From assembly GCA_905196835.1 (NCBI GenBank), contig CAJJWN010000028.1, positions 1 to 40,538 of the forward strand: a stretch of DNA of 40,538 bases, in the 5' to 3' direction. A program made the translations under genes and the position numbers. Below are positions 14,586 to 23,900 of the stretch, one piece after another. Position 1 is the stretch's first letter. Every line of letters begins with the position of its first letter. The stretch comes from an uncultured Prevotella sp. Lineage in GTDB: Bacteria > Bacteroidota > Bacteroidia > Bacteroidales > Bacteroidaceae. Below the pieces are notes generated by a model. The model ran no database searches, was not told the DNA's origin, and was given only the letters and a program-made list of their open reading frames with translations.

Positions 14586-17276
14586 ATGCAACAGAAAAAG
14601 CATTACATTGGCTTGACAGATGCAGAAGTCTTGGAGAGCCGTAAAAAGTATGGAGTAAACATCCTTACTCCACCAGAGAAAGAACCGTTATGGAAACAAT
14701 TTCTGGAGAAGTTCACAGACCCTCTTATCATCATTCTAATGATAGCGGGCGTTTTGTCCATTGGAATTTCTTTTTACGAGTATTTCGGACTCAATGAAGG
14801 TTTCACTGTATTCTTTGAACCTATTGGCATTTTTGTGGCAATTTTACTTGCTACCGGGTTAGCTTTCTATTTTGAATTAAAGGCGGATAAGGAGTTTGCC
14901 ATATTAAACCAAGTGAATGATGACGAACTGGTTGAAGTCATACGAAACGGCAATGCAACTCAAATTCCCAAGAAAGATGTGGTTGTTGGGGATATTGTCA
15001 TCATTAATACTGGTGCAGAAGTTTCTGCTGATGGTGAACTGCTGGAATGTGTCAGTCTGAATGTAGATGAATCCACGCTTACGGGAGAACCGATGTGCCA
15101 TAAGAGTGTTGATGAAAAGGATTTTGACCCGGAAGCGACATATCCTACCAATCACGTTCTTAAAGGAACTAAGGTGATGGAGGGGCATGGTATATTCCGT
15201 GTGACTGCAGTCGGGGATAAAACAGAAAACGGCAAAGTTTTCGTAGCCGCGCAAATTGATGACAGTGTAAAGACACCACTCAATGAACAATTGGATGGGT
15301 TAAGTGACCTGATAACAAAATTAAGCTATGGATTTGCGGCATTAGTAGTCGTAGGGCGTTTGCTGATTTACTTTTTGGGAGACAACTCAATGGAATGGGC
15401 ACATATTACGGCATATGTACTCCAAACATTAATGATAGCCGTCACTTTAATTGTCGTTGCTGTTCCAGAAGGATTGCCTATGGCTGTCACGCTTAGCCTT
15501 GCATATAGTATGCGTAGGATGTTGAAAACGAACAATCTTGTACGCAAGATGCACGCATGTGAAACGATGGGAGCCACAACTGTAATTTGCACGGATAAAA
15601 CCGGGACACTGACCCAAAATCAAATGAGCGTTGAGGAAACTCAATTCTACGGTTTGACTAATCAGGCATTGGGGACAGATGAAACAAGCCGTTTAATAAA
15701 AGAAGGCATTGCGCTTAATTCTACGGCATCATTGGATTTAAGTAATCCTGACAAGCCTGTGGTATTGGGTAATCCCACAGAAGGAGCATTGCTTTTATGG
15801 CTTAGAAAAAACGGCATTGATTATCGTAAGTTGAAAGAAGATGCTAATGTAGTAGAAGAATTGCCTTTTTCTACAGAAAGGAAATATATGGCGACAGTTG
15901 TTGAGTCCGCCCAACTGGGAGGAAAGAAAATTCTCTATGTCAAAGGTGCTCCTGAAATAATCCGTTCCCTCTGCAAGCAAATCGACAAGAACGTGAATAC
16001 TGCCGATATTGACAAACAACTGACAGACTATCAAAATCGTGCAATGCGCACTTTAGGTTTTGCATATCAAGTATTGAATGACAGCGATATGGCTATCGCA
16101 GATGGTAACGTGATTGCTGAAAACCTTACTTTCATGGGGATTGTTGCCATTGCTGACCCTGTCCGTAAAGATGTTCCAGCAGCCGTGCAAAAGTGTATGG
16201 CTGCAGGCATTAATGTGAAAATTGTAACCGGAGATACTCCCGGAACTGCCAAAGAAATTGGACGACAAATCGGACTTTGGACTAAAAAGGATAGTGACAG
16301 TGCAATAATAACAGGAACGGAGTTTGAGAAACTTTCAGATGACGAACTTGATAAGAAAGTGCTTGGATTGAAGATTATCGCTCGTGCCCGTCCAATGGAT
16401 AAGAAACGTTTGGTTGAATCTCTGCAAAGAAATAATCAAGTGGTCGCAGTGACAGGCGACGGTACGAATGATGCTCCTGCACTCAAAGCGGCTCATGTGG
16501 GCTTGTCAATGGGTGACGGCACTTCCGTAGCCAAAGAAGCCTCGGACATTACCATTATAGATAACTCATTCAGCAGTATTTGTCGTGCAGTAATGTGGGG
16601 GCGTTCGCTTTATCAAAACATTCAGCGTTTCTTACTGTTCCAACTTACGGTCAATGTGGCTGCATGTTTTATCGTGTTGGTGGGTGCGTTCATGGGAACA
16701 GAATCTCCGTTGACCGTGACGCAAATGCTGTGGGTGAACTTGATAATGGATACATTCGGTGCTATGGCTCTTGCCTCATTACCACCTTCACAATCTGTAA
16801 TGAAAGACAAACCTCGTGACCGTAAAGCCTTCATCCTTACAAAACCTATGATGAAAGACATTCTCGGTGTTGGCGGATTTTTCTTCTTGCTGCTTGTTGT
16901 GTTCCTTTATATATTCCAGCACACTGAAATCACGCAAATGACAGACCTGTTGCATTGCAAGTTCGGTGAAGCCAATGGATTGTCACCATATGAACAGACT
17001 CTATTGTTTTCAATTTTTGTGTGGACGCACCTTTGGTATATGTTCAATACCCGTTCATTTGAAACAGGAAAAAGTTTCTTCCAACTTAAGATGAGCAAAG
17101 AGTTCTTTACTATTGTCGCCATTATTTTCATCGGGCAGATAGCGATAGTTGAAGTTCTTTATGATTTCTTTAACTGTACTCCAATGAAACTTATAGACTG
17201 GGTAATAATAGTTGTTCTTTCCTCATTGGTTCTTTGGGCAAGAGAATTATGGCACTTGTTAACCAAGAGAGGATAA
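14586..17276 (+). CDS. Calcium-type P-type ATPase (P2A/P2B-like)
   Basis: This 896-residue P-type cation pump has an N-terminal cation_ATPase_N segment (DAEVLESRKKYGVNILTPPE). The TGE motif of the actuator domain is LTGEPMC. The transmembrane ion site has VAVPEGLPMAVT, the phosphorylation site is Asp337 in CTDKTGTLTQNQM, and the hinge is VTGDGTNDAPALK. About ten membrane helices are visible, the last four after residue 680. The PEGLP motif and order match Ca2+-translocating pumps of the PMCA/SERCA-like bacterial group. P-type Ca2+ pumps recur next to TerD systems, whose proteins bind Ca2+, so it probably sets the calcium level to which the Ter complex responds. A strong terminator follows. 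Confidence 0.93.
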   Translation: MQQKKHYIGLTDAEVLESRKKYGVNILTPPEKEPLWKQFLEKFTDPLIIILMIAGVLSIGISFYEYFGLNEGFTVFFEPIGIFVAILLATGLAFYFELKADKEFAILNQVNDDELVEVIRNGNATQIPKKDVVVGDIVIINTGAEVSADGELLECVSLNVDESTLTGEPMCHKSVDEKDFDPEATYPTNHVLKGTKVMEGHGIFRVTAVGDKTENGKVFVAAQIDDSVKTPLNEQLDGLSDLITKLSYGFAALVVVGRLLIYFLGDNSMEWAHITAYVLQTLMIAVTLIVVAVPEGLPMAVTLSLAYSMRRMLKTNNLVRKMHACETMGATTVICTDKTGTLTQNQMSVEETQFYGLTNQALGTDETSRLIKEGIALNSTASLDLSNPDKPVVLGNPTEGALLLWLRKNGIDYRKLKEDANVVEELPFSTERKYMATVVESAQLGGKKILYVKGAPEIIRSLCKQIDKNVNTADIDKQLTDYQNRAMRTLGFAYQVLNDSDMAIADGNVIAENLTFMGIVAIADPVRKDVPAAVQKCMAAGINVKIVTGDTPGTAKEIGRQIGLWTKKDSDSAIITGTEFEKLSDDELDKKVLGLKIIARARPMDKKRLVESLQRNNQVVAVTGDGTNDAPALKAAHVGLSMGDGTSVAKEASDITIIDNSFSSICRAVMWGRSLYQNIQRFLLFQLTVNVAACFIVLVGAFMGTESPLTVTQMLWVNLIMDTFGAMALASLPPSQSVMKDKPRDRKAFILTKPMMKDILGVGGFFFLLLVVFLYIFQHTEITQMTDLLHCKFGEANGLSPYEQTLLFSIFVWTHLWYMFNTRSFETGKSFFQLKMSKEFFTIVAIIFIGQIAIVEVLYDFFNCTPMKLIDWVIIVVLSSLVLWARELWHLLTKRG

Positions 17277-17298
17277 GGTGTTTTTCAGAAAAGCAAGC

Positions 17299-17347
17299 AA
17301 AGAGGATATGAGGAATAAACCTATATCCTCTTTTTCTATATTCAGGT
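17299..17347 (+). terminator. Rho-independent terminator after the P-type ATPase
   Basis: AAAGAGGATAT (17299-17309) pairs perfectly with ATATCCTCTTT (17333-17343) and runs into a T-tract. It ends the Ter/ATPase cargo transcript. Confidence 0.85.
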
Positions 17348-17381
17348 CGCCCGACTTCGGAGGAGCAACCAAACGGCAAGG

Positions 17382-17506
17382 CTTTCGGGGAGTAACCCGA
17401 AAGGTTTTGAGTAACTCAAAACATACCTTGCTGCTGCCACTTTTCGGCAGTAACCGAAAAGCCTTCGGGTTACTCGAAGGACACCTTGCTGATTTCTCGT
17501 GAAATC
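17382..17506. repeat. Tandem array of five perfect hairpins with related loops
   Basis: The consecutive stems are CTTTCGGG/CCCGAAAG (17382-17403), GTTTTGAG/CTCAAAAC (17404-17422), CTTTTCGG/CCGAAAAG (17440-17461), CCTTCG/CGAAGG (17462-17480) and GATTTC/GAAATC (17491-17506). Four loops hold AGTAA, TAA or its complement GTTAC. Between them CCTTGCTG occurs twice (17426 and 17483 areas). A 74-codon frame across this region only translates the repeats and was not called. Function is unknown; candidates are a recombination or protein-binding array at the element's right end. Confidence 0.7.
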
Positions 17507-18057
17507 AATAATCCGCCAGCAAACGGATTGGAATTTGTGCTGTTATTCTCATCCTTAAAGCATCGTTTCCCGATGCCCAAGCTGCCTAAAAGAAGAAAGG
17601 GGATGAGGGCGGTGTGCAAGCCTGCATCTTATTGAGATTACAGGAAACAAAGCCGGCTTAGAAACAGGCAATAGTGTCAATTCGATGTCAATATGTGCCA
17701 ATCACAGCCAAAACTGACATTAGACTAATAAGGAAATGCTATTTTGAGCAAATACATCCTCGCTTGTTTACAAGCTCAGCGAACCAATGGTTTGCTAAAA
17801 CAATGAAGAACAGAACCCGACAACCAAGAAAGTAATTCAATGCAGATAGGAAGCAACATAGTTTCAATGATATGCTGGTTTGCTGTTGTGCTGGTTTACA
17901 ACAGCGAAACTTCAAATAAAGGTATCAGCAATGGAATGTGGCTTTAGAGAGGTGGAGTTTGAATGATATAAATCGGTGGTACAATACATCCGTCTATCAA
18001 CGTAGTAATGAAGCAACAAAAGAATGGTGCAATAAACAAAAGCATATAGGAATACGC
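17507..18057. other. Non-coding right part of the inserted element
   Basis: No convincing gene was found. Visible structures are a near-palindrome GCTTGTTTACAAGC (about 17762-17775) and an 8-bp hairpin GCTGTTGT/ACAACAGC (17882-17905). An 11-bp word, GAACAGAACCC (17808-17818), also occurs at the extreme left end of the element (572-582 area). Confidence 0.5.
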
Positions 18058-18172
18058 ACGCTGGCCTGCAAGCCTGCCCGCGCTCCAACCGACCTGCCGT
18101 CCTGCTTGCCTGCCGACCGGTCTGCCGGCGTGCCTGCCGGCGTGCCTGCCTGCCGGCACACAGACAGGCAAA
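18058..18172. repeat. CCTGC-rich low-complexity tract
   Basis: GC-rich sequence built from CCTGC and GCCTGCCGGCGT units stands out against AT-richer flanks. It is only about 340 bp from the right end of the element. Frames across it encode Cys/Pro/Ala-rich peptides on both strands and look non-coding. Confidence 0.6.
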
Positions 18173-18429
18173 CCTACCAACAGGCTATTTGCAAATGGGC
18201 AGGCTCAAATATAATGTGGAAACGGTATGGAATTAAAAGCAAGACAGTGCTACCGATTTTCATCACCAAGATGTGCAACAAATGTACAATAATGATAAGA
18301 TGTTTGATTTTCTCTATTTTTCAGAGGAATAGCTTTGGCAATAAGGAAGAAAAACACTACTTTTGCAAATGAGAGAAGCGTTCTTTTGATTGATGCAGAA
18401 CATTGCAGAATAGAGAAGCCCGCTGGTTT

Positions 18430-18448
18430 CCAAATCGTTAGCTGTTAA
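18430..18448. repeat. Right subterminal direct repeat (candidate arm-type site)
   Basis: CCAAATCGTTAGCTGTTAA is the partner of 706-724, with 16 of 19 positions identical in the same orientation, about 60 bp inside the right end. Confidence 0.55.
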
Positions 18449-18507
18449 GCTGACAATCTTTGTAAGTTCCTTGTTTTCAATGGGTAAGAAGAATTGATAT
18501 GTCTTGC

Positions 18508-18513
18508 GCAATG
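18508..18513. repeat. Right core site GCAATG of the inserted element
   Basis: This copy of GCAATG separates element sequence (left) from the N-terminal part of the interrupted integrase (right). It is identical to 566-571. Confidence 0.8.
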
Positions 18514-19572
18514 CCAGCTTATGTGCTTATCTATCCCGGCTCTTTTCACCCAACGCTTGACGGATTTGCAGCAACTTTCATACGAAGGCAGGTTGAAGAT
18601 GAGAGCGTCTTTGTTACCGTCTGCCGGCGGTTTTCCCACAAGCGAAAGAAGACCGTCATTGAGCGGAATGACCACACCGCTACTGGCGGAATGACCTTTG
18701 GTCTTGTTCTGCTCAAATTTTAGCAGCTTATTAGCGTAGTCGATATTCTTATAGGTAAGGTCTTTCACATCACAGAAGCGCAAGCCACAATACAGGCAAA
18801 AGATAAACGCACGCCTTACGTTGGGGTTCTCGTTGTCATAATGGCACGCAATCAACCGCTGGATTTCTTCCGGCGAAAGCACGTCCTTGCGTAGTATCTG
18901 GCTATCCGCCTTGCAGGTAACGCCTTTGCAGGGGTCTTTCAGCATCACATCGTGGTCAATCGCATAGTGGATAACCTTCTTGAAACGCTGGAAGATGCTT
19001 TTAGCCCCTTCGCCCACGCTCCGGGATTGCAGATAAGCTACGAACTGTTCCATCATGTCCTTCGTGATAAGTTCCGGCTTGATGCCGAACTCGTGCATCG
19101 GGTAATGCTCCTTCAAAAAGTCCTTGAAACGGCTTAGGGCGATTTGCACCATCCGAATGTCTTTCTTGGTGTAGTCATTGATATAGGCTTGAAAATAATC
19201 CAAGAAATTCACGTTCCGGTCTTTTTTCAGACGGTAGCCCAACATACTTTCCTTAAACTCCTGTTCACGTTCGGTACGTATTTTTACAGCAAGCTCCAGT
19301 GTTTCCTTGTTCTGCTGGCGTTCCGCAGGGGTACGTGGCTTCTCTATCAGATACAGGCTGAGGTTCTCTTTTCGCCTGTGATGCTTGATAGCGAACTTCG
19401 GCTTTCCCTGCATCTTACCGCTTTCATAATACACCTGATTACCGTTTTCATCCAATACAGGCTTTTCCTCTCTACCCAAATAATACTCCAGATACAAACT
19501 AATTCTGCCGTCCGACAGCCTGTTTTGCTCCAATTTAGGGTTTTCTTTCGTTTTATTTTCTAACTTTGCCAT
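18508..19572 (-). pseudogene. N-terminal fragment of split tyrosine recombinase (outer element)
   Basis: The 355 codons from the ATG at 19572 to the His-Cys codons at the junction hold an N-terminal arm-binding region (NRLSDGRISLYLEYYLGREE), a core-binding domain (FLDYFQAYINDYTKKDIRMV) and catalytic box I with its Arg intact (CLYCGLRFCDVKDL). The frame runs on for about 21 element-derived codons (INSSYPLKTRNLQ...) to a stop near 18445. Box II Arg, the GH box and the catalytic Tyr are missing; they are at 401-571. The gene is preceded by its own promoter. The protein would be a catalytically dead, truncated integrase that might still bind DNA and interfere with recombination. Insertion by the Ter element has probably immobilised the outer element. 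Confidence 0.9.
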
Positions 19573-19655
19573 TGTTTAGAGGTTTTATCCCGATTTAGAT
19601 ACCGTAACCGGGTGATTACGCTAAATAATTGATTTTCTTTTGTTTTTCGATATTG

Positions 19656-19685
19656 CAAAGGTACAAAAGAAAATGGAATTTCAAA
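19656..19685 (-). promoter_or_regulatory. Promoter of the outer integrase
   Basis: On the minus strand TTTG (19685-19682), an 18-bp spacer and TACCTTTG (19663-19656) match the Bacteroidota consensus. It lies about 84 bp upstream of the integrase ATG. Confidence 0.7.
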
Positions 19686-19703
19686 GTGTACTAAAAGTGT
19701 ACT
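19683..19703. repeat. Tandem AAAGTGTACT repeat upstream of outer integrase
   Basis: Two copies of AAAGTGTACT are spaced 11 bp apart (starting at 19683 and 19694), one helical turn, and overlap the -33 element. They could be an operator or part of the outer element's attachment region. Confidence 0.45.
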
Positions 19704-19810
19704 GAATAACAGAAAATGGGCAAAATATGGCAAAAATGGAGAAAATAAGAAAGATGCAAATGACTGATAATAAGGAAGATAAATTCTTTTATTTTCCTAT
19801 GATTTCTATG

Positions 19811-19835
19811 CCTTGTACCGGCTCTGGGTACAAGG
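19811..19835. other. Perfect hairpin in the non-coding junction region
   Basis: CCTTGTACC (19811-19819) pairs with GGTACAAGG (19827-19835) over a 7-nt loop. No T-run follows on the plus strand. The surrounding 19704-20016 stretch holds no supported gene and is where mobile-element composition gives way to the GC-rich chromosome. Confidence 0.5.
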
Positions 19836-20016
19836 GAGGAGAAGGACGGTTGTCTTTCTCCTTTTTCTTTTTGCATATTGGCGACCGGTTGCCGGCAAGT
19901 CTCTTGCCGACATGCGTTTTATTATAACATTATGGGGCTGTTTAGCTTTCATGAACGTTCGTCAACACACGCTGGAGATACAATCTATAACAAAACGCGG
20001 AATGTATGCTTACAAT

Positions 20017-20101
20017 CCGAAAAGCCGCCTTTTGGACTGCAAAAGGCGGCTTTTCGCAAGCCAATTGGCGGCCTTTCGCAAGGCGGAATACGGCCTTTCG
20101 T
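20017..20101. repeat. 85-bp four-block repeat, copy A
   Basis: This copy has four alternating GCAAAAGGCGGC / GGCCTTTCGC-type blocks at about 21-bp period. The first two form a perfect 17-bp hairpin (20018-20034 with 20040-20056). Related copies are at 31740-31827, 35607-35693 and 40289-40372. Confidence 0.75.
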
Positions 20102-20186
20102 AAATACATTACAGCACTAAACGGACGCCGAAACGCAGCGCAACATTATTTTTTTGACGCAAAATCGAAAAAAGTCTGGCTGTGAC

Positions 20187-20217
20187 TTGATTTTTCACCT
20201 GCTGACAAGTAACTTTG
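20187..20217 (+). promoter_or_regulatory. Promoter of the DnaQ-like exonuclease gene
   Basis: TTG (20187-20189), N20 and TAACTTTG (20210-20217) fit the Bacteroidota consensus. Transcription would start near 20223. No ATG lies between here and the conserved exonuclease domain. Confidence 0.65.
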
Positions 20218-20314
20218 CAGAAAGCAGGCCTGACCGTCAGACAGCCTGACCGCCACACCAAGCCATACAGGGCCGTGGCTGCCTGCAAAACGCATTGATA
20301 CAGAAGGGAACACC

Positions 20315-20866
20315 ATTCAAGGACTGAACTTCATAGCCATCGACTTCGAGACGGCCACCGGCCGGCGCGCCTCCGTGTGCGAGGCGGGCATCTGCGTTGT
20401 GCGCCACGGCCGCATTGCGGAGACGCGCTCGTGGCTCGTACGCCCGCCGGGCAATGTGTACAGCTACCGTAACGTGCAGATACACGGCATACGGCCGGAG
20501 GACACGGAGCGGTCGCCCGAGTTCCCGGAGGTGTGGGCCGAAATATCGGAATACATCAAAGAGTGCCCCGTGCTCGTGGCCCACAACGCCGCGTTCGACA
20601 TCGGCTGCATACGCAGCTCGCTCGAGCTGTACGGCATCACGAAGCCCGACGCAGCCTACTACTGCTCCCTGCGCGCCGCACGGAGGCTCTACGACTTCGG
20701 CTGCAACACGCTCGACCATCTCTGCAACCAGTTTGAAATAACCTGCGGCCGCCACCACCGCGCAGGCGACGACGCCGAGATGTGCGCCCGCCTGTTCCTC
20801 CGCGAGGTGAAGGATGCCGGCTGGCCGCAGCTGGAAGAGATGGGCTTTTGCAGCGGAAGGCTGTAA
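20315..20866 (+). CDS. DnaQ-like 3'-5' exonuclease (DEDDh) with a non-ATG start
   Basis: The open frame (stop at 20231) encodes the three DEDDh boxes: FIAIDFETA (Exo I), LVAHNAAFDIG (Exo II) and HRAGDDAEMC (Exo III). About 180 residues is normal for a free-standing DnaQ/RNase T-type exonuclease, which removes nucleotides from 3' ends of DNA or RNA. There is no ATG in frame before Exo I. The only GTG (20375) would delete Exo I. Plausible starts are ATT 20315, with GAAGGGA seven bases upstream, or CTG 20324 or ATT 20294. The start given is a choice among these. It is 77 bp upstream of cas9 on the same strand. DnaQ-type nucleases can trim prespacers in other CRISPR systems, so a link is possible but unproven. 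Confidence 0.75.
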   Translation: MQGLNFIAIDFETATGRRASVCEAGICVVRHGRIAETRSWLVRPPGNVYSYRNVQIHGIRPEDTERSPEFPEVWAEISEYIKECPVLVAHNAAFDIGCIRSSLELYGITKPDAAYYCSLRAARRLYDFGCNTLDHLCNQFEITCGRHHRAGDDAEMCARLFLREVKDAGWPQLEEMGFCSGRL

Positions 20867-20883
20867 AATAAGAACATTATGAC

Positions 20884-20912
20884 TTGCAGTTTGTGATAAT
20901 TCACTACCTTTG
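20884..20912 (+). promoter_or_regulatory. cas9 operon promoter
   Basis: TTG (20884-20886), an 18-bp spacer and TACCTTTG (20905-20912) lie 31 bp before the cas9 ATG. The cas9, cas1 and cas2 genes have no other obvious promoter. Confidence 0.7.
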
Positions 20913-20943
20913 TAAATGACAACTGTTAAAAAAAAGACATACC

Positions 20944-23900
20944 ATGAAACAGATACTTGGGCTTGACCTTGGCCCGAACAGCATAGGCTGGGCCATAGTG
21001 AATGAGAAGTATGACGGCGTAATGCCGGAAGTAGAAAAACATCTTGAGGCTTGCGGAAGCCGCATAATACCCATGGACGCCGCCATACAAGGCGACTTTG
21101 AGAAAGGCAACTCGGTGTCGCAGACGGCCGAGCGCACCGGCTACCGCGGCATACGCCGCCTGCGCGAACGCTGCCTTTTAAGGCGCGAACGGCTTAACAG
21201 GGTGCTCGACGTAATGGGATTCCTGCCTGAACACTACTCGACCGCGCTGACACGCTACGGCAAGTTCAAGGATGCCGACGGCTGCAAGCTGGCTTGGCGC
21301 AAGGGTGAAGACGGACGTTATGAGTTCGTTTTCAAGGAGTCATACGCCGAAATGCTTGCCGACTTCAGGCTGAACCAAAGTGCATGGCTCGCTGACGGCG
21401 CGCTCGTGCCTTATGACTGGACTATCTACTACTTGCGCAAGAAGGCATTGACGCAAGCCATCAGCAAACAGGAACTGGCGTGGCTGCTGCTGAACTTCAA
21501 CCAGAAGCGGGGCTACTACCAGCTGCGCGGCGAGGAGAATGATGAAGACAAGAGCAAGCTTGAGGAGTTTTACGCCCTCAAGGTAGTCGACGTGAGGGAC
21601 ACGGGAGAGCGTAAGGGCAAGGACACGTGGTATGACATCGTGCTGGAGAACGGCATGGTGTACCACCGCGCCGCTCCGGCTCCGCCTGACTGGAAAGGCA
21701 AAGTGAAAGAGTTTATCGTAACGACGCAGCTCGACAAGGACGGCAACCCCAAGCTCGACAAGGACGGAAGCGTAAAGCGCTCGCTCCGTATGCCGGGCGA
21801 GAACGACTGGACCCTCGTGAAGAAAAAGACCGAGGCGGACATAGACAATTCAGGAAAGACCGTAGGCGAATACATCTACGACGCCTTGCTTGTCAACCCA
21901 AAACAGAAAATCAAGGGCAAACTCGTGCGCACGATAGAGCGCAAATACTACAAAGAGGAGCTGGAAAAGATACTCGAAGCGCAGGCCCGCTTCATCCCGG
22001 AATTGACAGACGACAGTCTCTATAACGCCTGCATAAACGAGCTTTACCCCTCGAACGATGCCTACCGCCACTCCATCGAGAGGCGCGGGTTCACCTACCT
22101 GTTTATCGACAACATCATTTTCTACCAACGACCGTTGAAGAGCAAGAAGTCGCTCATTGACGACTGCCCCTACGAATCGCACGCTTACACGGACAAGGAA
22201 ACGGGCGAAAGGAAAACCGCCGCCGTGAAATGCGCCGCAAGGTCTAACCCTCTGTTCCAAGAGTTCCGCATGTGGCAGTTCGTTTCAAACCTCCGCATAT
22301 TCCAGCGTGAGAAAGAGGTGGACGGCCTGCTGCGCACCGACATCGACGTGACGGGCGAGTTCATAAGCTCGACGGACGACGTAATAAAGCTGTTCGACTG
22401 GCTAAATGACCGCGAGAACATAACGCAAGACACGCTGTTCGGCTCGTATTTCAAGATAAAAAAGCCGAAAGGCAAGGAAACACCGTACCCATACCGCTGG
22501 AACTACGTAGAAGACAAGGCCTATCCCTGCAACGAAACGCGGGGCCTTATGCTGAAACATCTCGACAAGGCAGGCGTAGACAAAGACGTGCTTACGCCCG
22601 AAACGGAGATGAGCCTCTGGCACATTCTCTATTCGGTTGAAGACAAGCAGGAGTTGCAACATGCGTTGACTACATTCGCCGGGAAGCACGGTCTTGGCGA
22701 AGAATTCGTAGAGGCGTTCGCCAAATTCCCGCCGTTCAAGAAAGACTACGCCTCTTACTCTGAAAAGGCGATAAAGAAGCTGCTTGCGCTTATGCGCATC
22801 GGTCGACGCTGGAGCGAATCAGACATAGACAAGAATACGAGGGAACGCATAGAGAAACTAATCAACGGGGAATACGACGAAAGCATAATCGACAAGGTAA
22901 GGGAGATGACCCAGAGCATGACAAGGGTGGAAGACTTCAGCGGACTGCCGCTGTGGAAGGCCTGCTACGTGGTCTACAACCGCCACTCTGAAGCCAAAGA
23001 AGTTGTAAAATGGCGCACTCCCGACGACGTTGACGAATATCTCAGGCACTTCAAACAGCACTCGCTGCGCAACCCGATAGTAGAGCAGGTGGTGACAGAA
23101 ACGCTGCGCACCGTGCGCGACATCTGGCGCATGTACGGCAATATTGACGAGATACACATCGAGATGGGCCGCAACATGAAGCAGACCGCCGAGCAACGCA
23201 AGAAGGCCACACAGCTGATAACCGACAACGAGAACGCCAACATAAGGGCGAAGGTGCTGCTTACAGAATTCATGAACCCCGACTTCGGCATAGACAACGT
23301 GCGCCCCTACTCGCCGAGCCAGCAGGAACTGCTGCGCATCTACGAGGACGGCGTGCTAAGCAGCATAGGCGAAATAGACGACGGCATAAGCGAGATAATA
23401 AAGAAGCTCGGCGAGACCGACGAGAAGAAACGGCCGTCGCGCTCTGAAGTTCTGCGCTACAAGCTGTGGCTCGACCAGAAGTATCAGTCGCCGTACACGG
23501 GCAGGTTCATACCCCTCGCCCGCCTGTTCACCACCGACTACCAGATTGAGCACATCATACCGCAGTCGCGCTATTTCGACGACTCGTTCTCTAACAAGGT
23601 CATCTGCGAGTCGGCAGTCAACGCTTTGAAGGACAAAATGCTCGGCATGGAATTCATCAAGGAAAAGCACGGACAAATAGTAAGCCTTGGCAACGGCTCC
23701 GACGCTACGATACTAAGTGTCGAGGAATACGAGCGGCTCGTTACCAACGTCTATAAGAATAACCGTGCGAAAATGCGCAAACTGCTCATGGACGACATCC
23801 CTGACGACTTCATCGCACGGCAGCTGAACGACAGCCGCTACATCAGCAAACTGGTGAAGACGCTCATGTCGAACATCGTGCGCGAGGACGGCGAGGAGCA

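Larger units (their letters stand above)
566..18513. mobile_element. Integrative element carrying a Ter stress system, nested in another element's integrase gene
   Basis: Boundaries are set by GCAATG at 566-571 and 18508-18513. Removing the sequence between them, with one GCAATG copy, rejoins the flanking integrase gene in frame. The unit is about 17,942 bp. It has two tandem tyrosine recombinases next to the left end, excisionase-like HTH genes and a non-mobile cargo operon. A 19-bp imperfect direct repeat lies just inside each end (706-724 and 18430-18448). No relaxase, coupling protein or conjugation genes are visible, so transfer would need help in trans or transduction. The boundary assignment is direct from the sequence. 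That the two encoded recombinases catalysed the insertion is inference. Confidence 0.88.

Noticed and set aside
17278..17502. 74-codon frame after the P-type ATPase
   Set aside because: It lies across the terminator and the tandem hairpins, and its sequence is explained by these repeats.
572..17818. Shared word GAACAGAACCC near the left end (about 572-582) and at 17808-17818, each preceded by CAATG
   Set aside because: It could mark a second attachment-like site, but the match is short and spacing to CAATG differs. It was kept out as possible chance.
17938..18372. 144-codon frame near the right end of the element
   Set aside because: It is driven by the CCTGC-rich tract, with no motif and no clear ribosome-binding site; the opposite strand is equally open there.
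19727..20120. Several short frames between the outer integrase promoter and the exonuclease promoter
   Set aside because: They overlap in different frames and cross the hairpin at 19811 and repeat copy A. None has convincing protein-like composition.
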